In this document: positions 1 through 11,515 of the stretch, piece after piece
How the letters are laid out: each line of letters opens with the position of its first letter
Position numbering within the stretch: the stretch's first letter is position 1
NCBI GenBank assembly: GCA_032690845.1
Contig: CM064417.1
Span: 21,802,808 to 21,866,807, forward strand
Length of the DNA: 64,000 nucleotides
Reading direction: 5' to 3'
From: Eleusine coracana subsp. coracana
Lineage: Eukaryota; Streptophyta; Magnoliopsida; Poales; Poaceae
The notes under the pieces: generated by a model
Databases searched by the model: none
What the model saw: the letters and a program-made list of their open reading frames with translations, nothing else
What the model was told of the DNA's origin: nothing
Position numbers and translations under genes: made by a program

Positions 1-26
1 CATTAAGAAGTATCAACAAGCATTTC

Positions 27-44
27 TGGCACCGTTGCCGGGGA
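27..44 (+). other. Primer-binding site of the Athila-like element
   Basis: TGGCACCGTTGCCGGGGA matches the TGGCGCCGTTGCCGGGGA primer-binding site typical of plant Athila and Tat elements, with one G to A change. It marks the boundary between the 5' LTR end (about base 18, ending CAACA) and the internal region, and it fixes the element's orientation as plus. Confidence 0.8.
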
Positions 45-319
45 AGCAATAAGCTAAGATATCGGAAATTTAACATTGATATTTCTATCAAGAAGTTACC
101 ACTTTCCTCTGTGGGCTTACCCTTGTTTTGTTTATCTGTGGTGTAAACAGGAGGCTTTATGACTGGTTCGACCTACCAGACAACTACCACAATGATCCGG
201 TGGCTTTGTTGAGGAGAGTGCGTCAACGACTCACCCCACCTCGGCCTGTACTTGCTCTTGAAGCACCTCTGATCACGCCAGCTAAGCCGTGAGTCCCTTC
301 TTCGTCCGCTCAACCAACT

Positions 320-1409
320 ATGGCTGAAAAGATGATCCATGACTACTCCGCCCTGTCTGTAGACAACGTCCGCGCCGGTCCGAACCCAAACATGGGGAAC
401 ATAGGCTATGAGCTGAAACCGGCCTTAATCAACATGGTTTTGGCTAGTCCTTTCTATGGCAAGGCATCAGAAGACACAAACGCCCACCTCCAATAGTTTT
501 TGGCGGTGTGCAGCACTTTCAGCATGTGGGATGTGACCCCTGAAGCCATTCGTTTTCGCCTTTTCCCATTCTCTCTCTTGGGGAAGGCCAGGCAGTGGTT
601 CTACAGCAATCAAGAGGATCTCACCACATGGGACAAGTGCTCCAATGCCTTCCTTGCCAGGTTCCCGCTAGGCAAAACCAATGCCACGCGGAACAAAATT
701 TCAAGTTTCCAACAACTGACCAATGAAAGCATCCATGAGGCATGGGAACGCTTCGAAGAGTAAACTTTGGCGTGCCCACATCATGGAATGCAAGATTGGT
801 TGCTTATCTAAAGCTTTTACCATGGGCTCAACCGTCCCGCTCGTGAACACTTTGATGCAGCCACTAGAGGTTCCTTCTTCTCTCTAAAGGTCAAAGAAGC
901 TCAAACTCTCATAGAAAAGATAGTCACCAACTACAGTATCTATGATGAGAGGCCGAGCCAGCCACAACCCAAGATGAGGGGAGTACACCAAGTTGATGGT
1001 ATTGAGATGTTAGCAATCAAGATGGATCAACTTTTGAAGAAGATGGATTCGCCTTAGATTGCCCAATCCTTAGACTCTCGCCTCAGTCTGTGGTAATGTT
1101 GGACATATGAGAAGCCACTGTCCGGAGACTCGGGAAGAAGAAGTGAATTACCTCAAAAATAGCAGCAACAACAACAGGTTTAGGCCCCATACGAACAACT
1201 TCGGATGGGAGTTCAAGCCAAACCTCTCCTTTGACAAGAACATGGGTAACTCTGGAAACTTCACTCGTAATGAACCTTCATTCCATGATGTTGTTCTAGG
1301 ACAATCTAAAATCAATGAAAGTATTTGTAGAAAATTTATTGCTACTGATAAAGTCCTAGAAAGCATAGATTCTCGTATGGAAGCTTTCGATACCTCTCTG
1401 CAAAACTAG
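320..1409 (+). pseudogene. Athila-like gag (capsid/nucleocapsid), broken
   Basis: Reading from the ATG at 320 gives a Retrotrans_gag-type protein interrupted by several stops. The best block (500-763) has the family hallmarks: FSLLGKARQWF, then W-x-x-C-x-x-AFLARFPLGKT, and a run ending in H-E-A-W-E-R-F-E. A TAG at 494-496 replaces a codon just before FLAVCS. Further stops follow at 761 and in the linker region. CGNVGHMRSHCP around 1090-1130 looks like the zinc-knuckle part of nucleocapsid, although the frame is broken nearby. The tail from 1107 to 1409 matches the linker seen between gag and protease in such elements. The protein would form virus-like particles in the cytoplasm. Here it cannot be translated whole. 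Confidence 0.8.
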
Positions 1410-1604
1410 CTTAGTCATAATAAAATGTTAGAAACACAAATTACTAAGGTGGCCGCTTCTATTGTTAAGCCTAACTCAAGCAAGCTCCTCGGTCAGCCAG
1501 AAGCTAGCCCTAAAGAAAATGTTAATGCTGTTACAACTAGAGGCGGAAAATCTACATAGGATCCACCAAATCCTAACAATGCAGGGAAGGACAAGGAACC
1601 CAAT

Positions 1605-2420
1605 GTGGAGTCAGAGGATGAAGAAGAAATTGAAGTTGAGGAGGCAAAGGCACCTCCCAAGAAGGCGCCACATGAGTTCTATGATACACTGGTGTTGTCA
1701 TTTTCCTCTCGCCAGAGGAAGCCAACAGTGGATGAGCAATTTGGGAAATTTGTAGAGGTAATAAATAAATTATATGTCAATATACCTCTACTTGATGCGA
1801 TGCAGGTTCCTACCTACTCAAAGTACCTATAGGACATCCTCAAAAATAAATGCCCAATGCCATCCACTGAGATTGTCAAATTAACGGAGGAATGTAGCAC
1901 CACCATCTTAAACTCTTTGCCAGAAAAGAAGCGAGATCCGGAATGCCCAACCGTCCCATGTTCCATCGGGACGCAACAATTCAACAACGCCCCTTGTGAT
2001 TTGGGGGCAAGCGTGAGCATACGACCAAAGGTGGTGTATGACAAACTTAATGTCAATTCATTATCCCCTACAACAATGTGCTTGCTGCTCGCTGATCAAT
2101 CCGTCCGCTACTCGGCGAGCATTGCGGAGGACGTACCCGTGAACATAAGGAACTCTTTCGTTCCCGTCGACTTTGTGGTGCTTGATATGGAGTCCGACAT
2201 GAAGACACCTCTTATACTAGGAAGGGGCTGGAGAATGCCAACATTGACGTTAGGGCTGGAGAAATCCACCTTAAGATTAATGGGCACGACGAAAAGTTCA
2301 CCTTCAAGCCACGAACAGAACAATGCAATCAGGTACGCATATTTTATGGCAAAAATCCTAACACGGTGCAGAAAATTGAGGTGTACTCGATGGCACAAAA
2401 ATTGGGTGCATAGGTGGTAA
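1605..2420 (+). pseudogene. Athila-like retropepsin (aspartic protease), broken
   Basis: An acidic linker (1605-1832) is followed by a reading frame at 1857-2420. It contains C-D-L-G-A-S-V-S-I, the plant Athila version of the retropepsin active site (D-[ST/L]-G-A), and about 70 residues later the flap-side motif TPLILGRGW. The usual partner, reverse transcriptase, does not follow. After about 2290 the frame changes and becomes lysine- and arginine-rich sequence without recognisable domains. A stop at 1830 and the frame change show that the gene is inactive. Identification is from the two protease motifs and the position after gag. Confidence 0.75.
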
Positions 2421-3701
2421 AAGTTGAGAGCGCACCACCGCTACCCCAAAAAAAGAATGAGCCACAAGAAGCGAAGTAAAAGATCGCCGCAAAGACGAAG
2501 AAAATCAAACAAGTATAGCGAAGGAAAGAAGTTGCACCGACCGTGGAAAATTCTCCATCCATGGAAGGCACCGCCCAAAATTGAACATGAAGGACGACTT
2601 GTTTGAGACAAAAAAAAAATCCGTACTTTTGTCAGAAGATAACTGATATTTATCCCCCATTTCTCTTGTACATACCATTAAATTAGGTTTCGTTTATTTC
2701 TTTCTTTAACAATTAAATTAGGTTATAAAAGAAAAGAAATAAAAAATTGAAAATTGAAAAAAATAAAAATAAAATTTTTTGGTGATGACTCAGCCAAGTT
2801 TCCTGGTCGGGAGGTTGATTTTGTGTCAAGAATGGTCATCCGGCTGATGATCCGGGACTCTAACTCGGCCAGAAATAACCGAGTCAAATTTCAGCACACG
2901 GGAGGTCATTGTTCATGAAAAATGACCACCCGGCTGAGTGGTTTCTATGCCGCCCGGCCAGGACCTGCCGCCCGGCCATGCTCTTTCTCGGATTCTTTGC
3001 TCTTGTGATGCAGGGATGATGGCTTGGAGGTGTGGCTAGCTTTTCCTTTATACAAAATGCTCACCAAAAGACCCCACCATGAGTGAAAGTAAATGAACGA
3101 GAGCCACTCAAGTCACCTCACACTCGAATCACCCACTCTCACCTGCCACCCTACTCCCCTAGGCCTCATGAATGGCAGGGCACTCATTGCAAGCATCCAA
3201 CTTTAGCCATCCCGTCAATCCTTGCATGCTCCCCACACTCTCAACACAAAGTTTTGGCTAAAGATAGCAAGTGGATCATATGGCGCATGAACCTAGCCCT
3301 CTCCCATCAGACCAAAAGCAATCATACAACAAAAGGAGGCAAATGGGCCTGCCGCCTGGCCACATGCCCGCAGCCCGGCATGGGTCGCCGCCCGGCGTGG
3401 AGGGTTGGCCTCCAAGCCTCCTCTCAAGCCTGTAAATACCAAGGTTTATTCTCCAAATTCTTCACCGTCAACCTTCAGCTGAAAACACTCTTCTCCCTCA
3501 CATCTCTCTCCCTTTGCACTCTCTCTTTATTTTCACTAGTCCCTCTAGTAAGTGCACTTCGAACATAGGAATAAAAGTGTGCTGCAATAAAACCAACTAG
3601 AGAAAGATTGCTGCTACCCTTGCACGTGTGAATGACTAGCACCTGCACTACTAACCGGACGACTAATTGCTGACCGTTATTATCATATTGTCCTTCGGGT
3701 A
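2421..3701 (+). other. Non-coding spacer where pol would be expected
   Basis: This stretch replaces reverse transcriptase, RNase H and integrase. It starts with basic low-complexity reading frame remnants. An AT-rich tract follows (2630-2790, with the C-rich strand absent). Then comes GC-rich DNA carrying several copies of a GCCGCCCGGC-type motif (about 2949, 2967 and 3389), which also appears in the U3 of the Athila LTRs of this window. The open frame at 3083-3568 has no recognisable domain and I do not regard it as a gene. A TATA-like TGTAAATACC lies near 3430, about 270 bases before the next ORF. Confidence 0.5.
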
Positions 3702-5390
3702 TTGTGTCCAAGTAACCCTTTTGCAGGAATGGTGAACATTTGGAGGGGGCTCTACACCAAGTTCAGCAGCAGCTCAAGTCGTGGGAGGAGCACCCCAAGT
3801 GAGCGCTCAGAAGCTGAACACTTAGAAGCTTCATATGGACATGCTCCGAGTTACCACTCGGAAACAATGTCCGTATCCGAGGCTGCAATGGTGGCAAGTG
3901 AACAAGGAGGAGAAGATGAAGAATTTGGGAAGTTCATGGAGAGTGAAGAGAACATGGTATTCAACGACTTCGACGAGCAAAGCAAGTTCACCGCTATTCA
4001 AGACCAGGAGTTCACGTTCGTGCGCAAGTTCGACCACTACTTCCTCGAGCGAATCGGCGTCCTTGCTGATTTTGAGTATGCACTCAACACCGTGGGGTGG
4101 TATGATTTCTATCACCTCAATGAATACAGTTCTAAATGGCTTACTATCGAATTTCTTTGCACCTTGAAAGTTCATGCCCATGAGTCAAACAAAATAGGCA
4201 CTCTCTATGAATTTCATCTTTTTGGTGAAACCTATGAATGGTCTTTAAAAGAAATTAGTACTTATCTTGGTTTCGACCACAAGGCTGCCATAGACATTGA
4301 TAAACTTAAAGGTTTCACACCACAAGGACTTTGGGCAAAGATAGGAAATCCCGCAATGGGACAAGAACACACTAGCGACATTCATAACCCGCCGCTCCGT
4401 ATAATTCACCATTTTATCACTCCCTACCTAACCCCTCGGGGTGATGTACCTTCAGTGAATAGTTTGGATAAAGCCTATCTTACTTATGAATAGTTGCTCT
4501 ATTAGCTCCCTTTGAGTCTCAAGTATACAACCTCTACTCCTCATTTTTTGTGGGTAATGGTAAACCGGCATGATGATAATGCTAGTCCCTCTATGTTTTA
4601 GTGGGTGCGAAATGGCTAATAAACACCAAGTCTCGTTGTTGGAGTTTATGATATGGCATGTTTTGGACAAGTCTGTGATTTCCTTATGATTAGAGTCCAA
4701 TGATTTCTTTCAAAACCAAGCTGCAACAAAACCCCCTACTCGGTGCACATCTTCCCTATGATAGACAATTTCCTATCATGGCCAAATATTGATTAGCAAA
4801 ACCATGTCAATGCCATTAATGCATGCATTGAGTTTAGTTAGGATTTGATCCTTATGAGGGACTCGCACTTCCAAAGCCAATCATTTTCCTTCATGTTATC
4901 TTTGAGTTCTCAAATTAATCATACTTGGTTATGCGGTTTCCATGTTGGAATCATGCATCCACTCCACCAAGCATGTTAATCAAAAATATTTCTTTTTGAG
5001 ATCCTTTGATCCCATTAAAAGTTATGGTCCTCCCACATAATTGCTTAAAAAATGTTTGCAAAAATATTTGAACCATTGAATTAGATTCTTACACCATGAG
5101 AGCTGAAAGCAAGAAAGAAAGAAAGAAAAAGAGTTTATCAGCTTTCATGGATGTGCTATATCAAAAAGTTTCAAGGTTCATTCAGAAAAAAAATCTTTGA
5201 GCAAAAATAAAGGACCATCCTTTTGCTCTAGCACAAAAATCTAGTCTTTTGGATAAATCTGCACCGAAGACCTTTGCAATTGTGCTAGCCCATTCATTCG
5301 CGTGAGTCCATTCTCTCCCTCTCCCGTGGACATTATTTCTAAATGATTGGAATGAGGAAGTGCAACATTTTTTCACTAGGACCATCTCTT
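3702..5390 (+). pseudogene. Athila ORF1-type (env-position) protein, 3' half decayed
   Basis: The open part runs 3702-4493 (263 residues). A second in-frame ATG at 3729, before V-N-I-W-R-G-L, is the more likely family start. It has a Ser/Arg-rich N-terminus, an acidic segment, then a domain with FDHYFLERIGVL, YDFYHLNEYSSKWLT and FHLFGETYEWSLKEI. These resemble the ATHILA ORF-1 family (Pfam PF03078), a plant retrotransposon protein of unknown function lying between pol and the 3' LTR. The reading continues past the stop at 4491 with many stops to about 5390, where LPFPWT-like residues remain, so the original protein was longer. The assignment is by motif and position only. Confidence 0.6.
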
Positions 5391-5848
5391 AGCTTAACAA
5401 TATATGCATGCCAAATGCGCCATCCTAACATGCTCCACATATTTAAGCCAAACTTTTAGAAAGTAGGATGAGCATTTGGTAAGGAAATACACCTTTTGAG
5501 AGATGAGAGTCATAGTGGGAGATTGCACCAAGAGGGAAGATTTTCAATCTTATACAGCATTATAAAAACTTTGGACTCACGATCAAGTAGGAGATTGCAT
5601 GATAAAGTCTAAACTAGCCGTTCTAGACTTCAACCGCTTATGATAAGGTTATAAAATGCCAATAAGCCCCGCTGTACAATAAGAATGACTTAGTGACACA
5701 ATTGTGCTGGTTTACACTTACCCATATTGTGTTGGAGTATGTGTTTGTGCACTTGATCCTTGCAGGGTGCTAATATTGAAGCAACTCCTAATCCATCACT
5801 TCTAAGTTTAATTTACTCGGGACAAGCAAAGGTTTAATCTTGGGGAGA
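5391..5848 (+). other. Athila 3' untranslated region and polypurine tract
   Basis: This is non-coding DNA between ORF1 and the LTR. The last bases, CTTGGGGAGA, form the polypurine tract that primes plus-strand synthesis directly before the LTR start TGTTGG. The segment from about 5663 onward is repeated at 43577-43765 with roughly 90 percent identity by eye. Confidence 0.65.
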
Positions 5849-7199
5849 TGTTGGCGGCCAATAAAGTCTAACATCGACCGCCAACCGGTCAGGAAATGCA
5901 AGGTAAAGACCTAAGATCAATAAATATTTGTTTAAACTAATAAGATTCCATGAGTTTTAGTGAGATATGTGTTTGCAGGTATAAAAGGGTCAAAATATGC
6001 AAAAACATGAAGAAACACCCCGTCAGCCGATCACCACTGTGAAACAACCATTTTCACCGCCGAAATGGTCGTTTATGGCTAAAATCAGGACCTAGCCGAC
6101 AGGGTCGTTTATGGCTGAAATCAGCACCTGGCCGATTCTACAAAATACTCCACCACGATGTCGTTTTCTCCTCCTGAACCAAAACACGTGAAATATGGTG
6201 AAGGAAAGAAAGCCATAAAGTGGCCTAATTGGGAGAGGTCAAGGGACAACCCGGCAAGGGGACGACACCCGGTATAGGCTGCCGCCTGGCCTGGGTTTGC
6301 CACCCGGGGTCACCAACCATTAGGCCTACCGGCCCCAAAATGAGGGAGTTAGTGGAAACCGACCAAACAACCGTCATTGAGACATGATCCAAGCCATCGG
6401 GAGAAGGTCGGTAGGGGAACCGACCCAATCTAGCAGTTGCCCACCGTCCGGCGGTGCATGCCTCTCGGCATGTCCGGCCTTCCAGCACACGTGGCCGCCC
6501 AGCCTTGCCCGCTGCCCGCCGGACCGACTTCGGCCTACCGACTCTGCTTCACCTACAAGTACCCCCCCTGCCCATTGCCACCTATAAATAGAGGGGGAAT
6601 TCGGTAGAAAAAGGACATCAACGGAAGAAACACTTCAACGAGTCCATTTGCCACTACTTGTGCCACTTAGTAGAGTAGGTTAGTTAGTCGGGAGTTAGAG
6701 TCTAGTCGAGAGCATTGCTCGAGATTCCGGAATCATCTCGGAGTCTTGTTATGAGCTCTCTTTTATCTGTTCCCTTTATGTGAGACTTATCTTTTATCAG
6801 TATAAATATCTTTCCTTTTTTTATCTTGTTAAGTATTTATTTTAACTTAGTCATTTATTCAAGTTACAATCATCGGGAAGAAACATTATTGCATAGTCCA
6901 CGGGTTTCCTGGCTAGGATTTAATTAAGTTTAGTTCTTTGTAGGACTTAGACTTAGTTATTTCCCGGCTATTCTTCCGCTAGGCCAACGGAAGCATATCT
7001 AGTGAAGGCATAGGCGCGGTGCCTAAGTTAACGCTATTTTGATTTGCATTCGTCCGCACAGGCTGTGTGGTAGGCGGCAGGTGGTGACATCCCAATCCAT
7101 CCCTTTAGTAATCCACCATGTTTAGGAAGTCTTAAGCAGGGTTTTCTAGCAATAGCAAACCCACTAGTACATGAGGTTAGTTGCCAACCCTTATTAGTG
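5849..7199 (+). repeat. Athila 3' LTR, left part (copy A1), cut by a copia element
   Basis: The LTR starts with TGTTGGCGG straight after the polypurine tract. It carries GC-rich U3 sequence with GCCGCC-type motifs, a TATA box at 6591 and the conserved R/U5 block GGTAGGCGGCAGGTGGTGACA near 7068. It stops at TAGTG (7195-7199), where the copia LTR begins. The rest of the LTR is seen only in the second copy (47125-47562). Against copy A2 it differs by an extra block of about 80 bases near 7000-7070. Confidence 0.8.
6591..6600 (+). promoter_or_regulatory. TATA box of Athila LTR copy A1
   Basis: CCTATAAATA followed by GAGGGGG is a good plant TATA box. The same box sits at the equivalent position in copy A2 (44513-44522), and a similar one lies in the Athila-type LTR at the right edge (63531). 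It would set the start of the genomic RNA about 30 bases downstream. Confidence 0.7.
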
Positions 7200-8941
7200 T
7201 GAAAGGATCAAGTGATCGAGGGGGCGGGGGGTGAATCGGGAACTGGCACTATGTACCAAATTTGCCAAATACTAAAATCAACCACTCAAAACAACTCCTA
7301 CACAATTCTAGTGATGATTAGACTTGCAAGATAATGAACCTATGAAAGGAACAACAACCTAAGCATACTAGTGGATCACATAAAGGCAATACAACTCCTA
7401 TGCAAGCTAGTGATAAAGACACGCGAAAAAAAACAACAAGCTAGCAAAGGAGCCTACTCATGCAATGCTACAAGATAAGGAACTAGAGCACACAACCATG
7501 AGTAGCACAATACATACAAGGGTGAGCAATCAAGCCAATGCAACTCCTATACATGCTAGTGATCAAATGTGGAAGCTCAACACTACTAGCAAGTAAAGAA
7601 GCCTATTCATGCAAATCTACAAGGTACTCAACTAAAGAAAGCTAAACACACAAGCATGAACACAACGGTATGTCAATGCGGAAAGTAAGGCATCATAGTA
7701 AGGAGTAGAATAAGAGATGGCTCATGATTTTTTCCCGAGGTCTCAGAAGGATGGCGCCTTTCCTTACTCCTTGTTGGACCACTCCCGTCGAAGTATCGGT
7801 CCCTCCTGCCACCGATGTGGAGTTCTCGCACACAAGCCCGCAATCACTCCCGGAGTGAAGACACGGTTGTGTCACCGCTGCCACCAAGCCACAAGCTCGC
7901 CTCGCTCGAAAACCTGCCAGGCTCCCTGACACGGGCGCTCACTAGCGATGCCCCTTTCACTGTCGGGCTCAAACCAGGTACAAACGTGTGACGGCCTTCA
8001 AAACCCTCAAGGACACCCTGGTCTTAGATGTGCAAGATGCTTTTGTTACTCTCACTAGCACTCTCAAGATATGCAATATCTCCTCCTAGTGCTCTCCTCT
8101 TTTCCTATTGGCTCTCACCAAATGCTCCTAGCAATTCCAGTGGCCAAGAGTAGTCTCTAAGACCCCAGCAACGAAGTTATATAGGCTTCCAACCTCCAAC
8201 TAGTCATTGCTCCACGAAATCAGCTTTCTAGGCATAGTAATCGGACTATCCGGTTACTGCTTGACCGGACTGTCCGGTCACTATAGATCTAGCTCCAACG
8301 GCTCTGCCCACTGCAAATTCTCTGTACTGACCGACCGGACCGTACAGTCCGGTCAGCTGACCATACCGTGTGTCTAACCGTCAGACATGTCCGATACGTT
8401 GGACAACTCCGTCGGACTCCAGACAGCTGCTTCCTCTCTATTCTGTGCTTCACCCATACAGACCAGACCGTCCAGTCTATATGGTCCCTAGCACAAACAG
8501 ATTCCTCGCTGAGTCTTCTCTCTGGACTGTCTTCTCCACCGATGATCATACGGTTCGGTCACTCCTAGACCGACTGTCCGGTCTCTCTGTCCAGAAACAT
8601 GACCGTATGGATGACATAAGAGAAATGACCTAGACCCCCTTGATAGTTCAGTTTTTTTCTATGGACTCAAAGCCCTAACAACTAGACAAGTGTTCGCAAC
8701 ACTTTCTCCATAGCTTGTCCTTAGCCTTGATCCATCTCCATCAACCCTTGGACTCCATCAAGCCTCCATGCTTATGGTCAATGTCATCCATCGCCAAGGC
8801 CGCCATCAACAATCATCATAGAGTAGAAAGGGTTTTCTACATGCACAACACTCATGTAGGCATTTAGTCACATTTCATATTTGTCATTCATCACCAAAAC
8901 ATTCATACCTTGGAGTGACCTCAATTGTCATGATCTTTACA
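7200..8941 (-). repeat. Copia 3' LTR (copy L1)
   Basis: It is 1742 bases long and starts TGTAAAGATC and ends GATCCTTTCA on the minus strand (TG...CA ends). It directly follows the polypurine tract at 8942-8957. Its U3 holds a cluster of palindromic GGAC/GTCC motifs (8240-8600). CCTATATAAC near 8183 on the minus strand is a likely TATA box. Copies L2 (42544-43576) and L3 (45229-47119) are homologous. Confidence 0.85.
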
Positions 8942-9482
8942 ATCTCCCCCTTTTTTGTGATGGATGACAACCACTACTTATGATGATCCAAAATGGACGA
9001 GCAACAAGGAACCAAAGGAAAAGAAAAAATTGAAAGGATTACCTTGGTTCTTATCTCAGAAGTAGTCTCCCCCTTGGAATGTGCTAGACGTTGAGGGAGA
9101 ACTACCCAATCACGTAGCACACTTGATATCGATCTTGAGTTGAATTTTGCGCCCATCTTGATGTCGTGGTTGAAGATCTTGTTGAAATAAACACGCACCA
9201 AGGACATAAATGTTCATGTCGGTGTAGACTAGATGTCATTGTTGTTGTAGTCATGCACCATCGTTGTTCTTCTCTATGTTTGTGTAGATGTTTATCTTGA
9301 CATGATCTTCATGTGTACTCCAATTGAACATGCCCCCTTGTCTTGATCATCCTCATTTCATCTTACTCTTTGTCACTTCATAGCTTCCTTGTATCTTCTT
9401 GTCCTTCTCCTCTTCTTGATGGTTGATCTTCATGTTCTTCTCCATCTTTCCTTCTCTCCCTTTTTATATTTTTCTTGATCTT
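8942..9482 (-). other. Copia 3' untranslated region and polypurine tract
   Basis: The minus strand reads from the nested junction at 9482 to the purine-rich tract at 8957-8942. The stretch is pyrimidine-rich on the plus strand and has no recognisable coding sequence. Its other half, adjoining the RNase H gene, lies at 37381-37571 on the far side of the nested Tekay block. Confidence 0.65.
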
Positions 9483-11515
9483 TGTGACACCCCATGTTTA
9501 ACCTTTCATTAATTAATGCTAAACCCTAATTAGCAGTATGTTAAGCCAAGGTCTAATTAAGCATCACATGAAATAATGAGAACCTAATCAATTTATATTG
9601 AGGCCAAACAAAGCCCTGTGGGCATGGTTATGCAGCAACTTTAAAATTTTCTATACAACCTATGCTAAATAACTTCCCTAACATGTTAATAATGTGGAAA
9701 GATAATTTTGGTTCAAGGTTGAGAATTTTACCACAAGTGGAAATGCCTCAAATAATTAAATAAAGTCTAGAAACCTTTTTCAATTAAACTTTTATTCTAA
9801 ATTAATTCTAATTCTTCTGACCTAGCGGACCCTACCAAACCCTCAAAAATATCTTGAGGGACCTATGTGCAAAATCCCTTTTCATTTGGACTTAGGGAAG
9901 TAATTAAATGAATTTAAAATAGGAGCAAGGACCGCTCATCAAATCATTTAAATTCTCGGAGGTCGTTTTTGCAAAAATGCTTGTCTTCTTCCTCCCGTGT
10001 CCGGACACCCGACCACGCACGTGCTGCCGCATATGGCTTCGAGAACATATTAGTAATAATGTATTCACCTTCACACTATTGCATTTTGCATTTCCATATT
10101 ATTGCATATTACGGTATATTTCGGTACCATTGACACCGTGCTCATACGTAGGTAACGAGAATTAGGAGCCAAAACCGGATTTTCAGCAGGATCAAAATAC
10201 CGAGGAGCAAGTAGTTGTGGTAGCTAACACTTGTGTTGAGCAAGGCAAGCTCTGGTTTGCATATGTTGTTTTATAAAGTTTTACTAGTTTCAATATATCA
10301 ATGCTAGTGTATATGTTGATTGATGCATTCGGTTAATAAGAGTTGGTTGGAAATCCACTTGCATATTACCCAAATGTCCCATGTTACTGCTATACGAGTC
10401 ATGGTAGGATTCAGTACTAAATTGCTATGCTTAGTAATAGAATATTATCGGTAGTCATGTTACTGTCACTAAGAGAATGACCTGATTACTAAAGATGAAC
10501 TTAATGAAATAAATTTACTTTTGATGTTATGGCCAGGCAGGGATGATGCATGTGTAGGTTTGTAGCAACACATGGGTGTTGACTACGATAGTCCTGCCTT
10601 GTCGAACCTAGGACCCGTCCATCATTGGTCCCTTGATCAAGCATTGAACAGTATGGGATACATGCTAGTTTATGGGCACTAGTAAACCGATGTAACATTA
10701 ACACGACAATGATGACGGCACCTAGTAAATTGGTCATTGACCCTTCTGCTACTGGAGTGGGCGGTTCAAACCGTGAAGTACTGCTGGCAGGACGGCATGC
10801 CCACTCGATGAGACTGGTCCCGGACCAAGTTGTTGATGTTCTTGCGAAAGGTTATCGTATACGACCTTAATTGGTGCATATATGTCGTGTATTTTGGGTT
10901 TCCCCAGCTGGTGTAAATCAATTGCAATTGTTGTCGCTCGCAGAAATGAGTATGCTTGTTCACTGAGTCATCACATAGCTCGCATGAAATTAAGAATTGG
11001 ATATGGCTTATGCTGATTACTAATAATTATATTTGTTGTTGTTGTTATATTGTTTTTACCTTATGTTATGTTATATTATTCTTGCACTGTTCCACTAAAG
11101 TTATATTTCTGCTCCACCCAATTAAACAAGGCTAAATAAAACTTGATAGAATTAATAGGATGCTTAGTGCAAGTAATTTTAAACAGCCATCCTATTAGAG
11201 CCAATGCATGTCTAGATCCTTTGGCGGGTAAGCTTTGCTAAGTAATAAGTACTTAGGGTTTGTGCCACTGTTGTTTTTCGGTAATCCAGTGGTAGAACTG
11301 CCTGTTGATGTGCTTCGTTGGGACATCGAGTGATTGTATTAGTATTCATATTTGCTTCCGCTGTGTCTTGAACTATCTTAAATTTGGAATATTCTGGTGC
11401 AATTTAGTACTCTATTCATGTAATAACTTAACTTTAGTTGGACAAATGTTATATTATCAAGTGTCTGCGTTATCAGCATCGTTGGGACATCGATCCTCCA
11501 AGAAGGGGTGTCACA
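9483..11515 (+). repeat. 5' LTR of the Tekay-like element
   Basis: It is 2033 bases long. The ends form a perfect 11-base inverted repeat, TGTGACACCCC at 9483 and GGGGTGTCACA ending at 11515. GCTGGTATCAAAGCC, a tRNA-iMet-like primer-binding site, follows at once. Bases 10029-10600 are repeated at 36841-37380. The first 500 bases also resemble the LTR-like sequence at 57046-57500, so a related family member sits further right. Confidence 0.8.

Larger units (their letters stand above)
1..7199 (+). mobile_element. Athila-like Ty3/gypsy retrotransposon lacking RT and integrase
   Basis: In order the element shows a tRNA-type primer-binding site near base 27, gag, an aspartic protease, a 1.1 kb non-coding spacer, an Athila ORF1-type protein, a polypurine tract at about 5838-5848 and an LTR that starts TGTTGGCGG at 5849. 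No YxDD reverse transcriptase, RNase H or integrase motif occurs between protease and ORF1. The copy is therefore a non-autonomous derivative that would have needed enzymes from a relative. The 5' LTR lies off the left edge, apart from perhaps the first 18 bases. The 3' LTR is interrupted at 7199 by a copia element. All reading frames are damaged. The Athila assignment rests on the primer-binding site type, the CDLGAS-type protease and the ORF1 protein. Confidence 0.75.

Noticed and set aside
3083..3568. 161-residue frame between protease and ORF1
   Set aside because: It has no recognisable domain, and its composition follows the local GC-rich motif repeats. The strand and place suggest a spacer.
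5101..5135. GAAA-rich tract as possible microsatellite or polypurine tract
   Set aside because: It is too short and imperfect for a useful microsatellite, and the true polypurine tract is at 5838-5848, adjoining the LTR.
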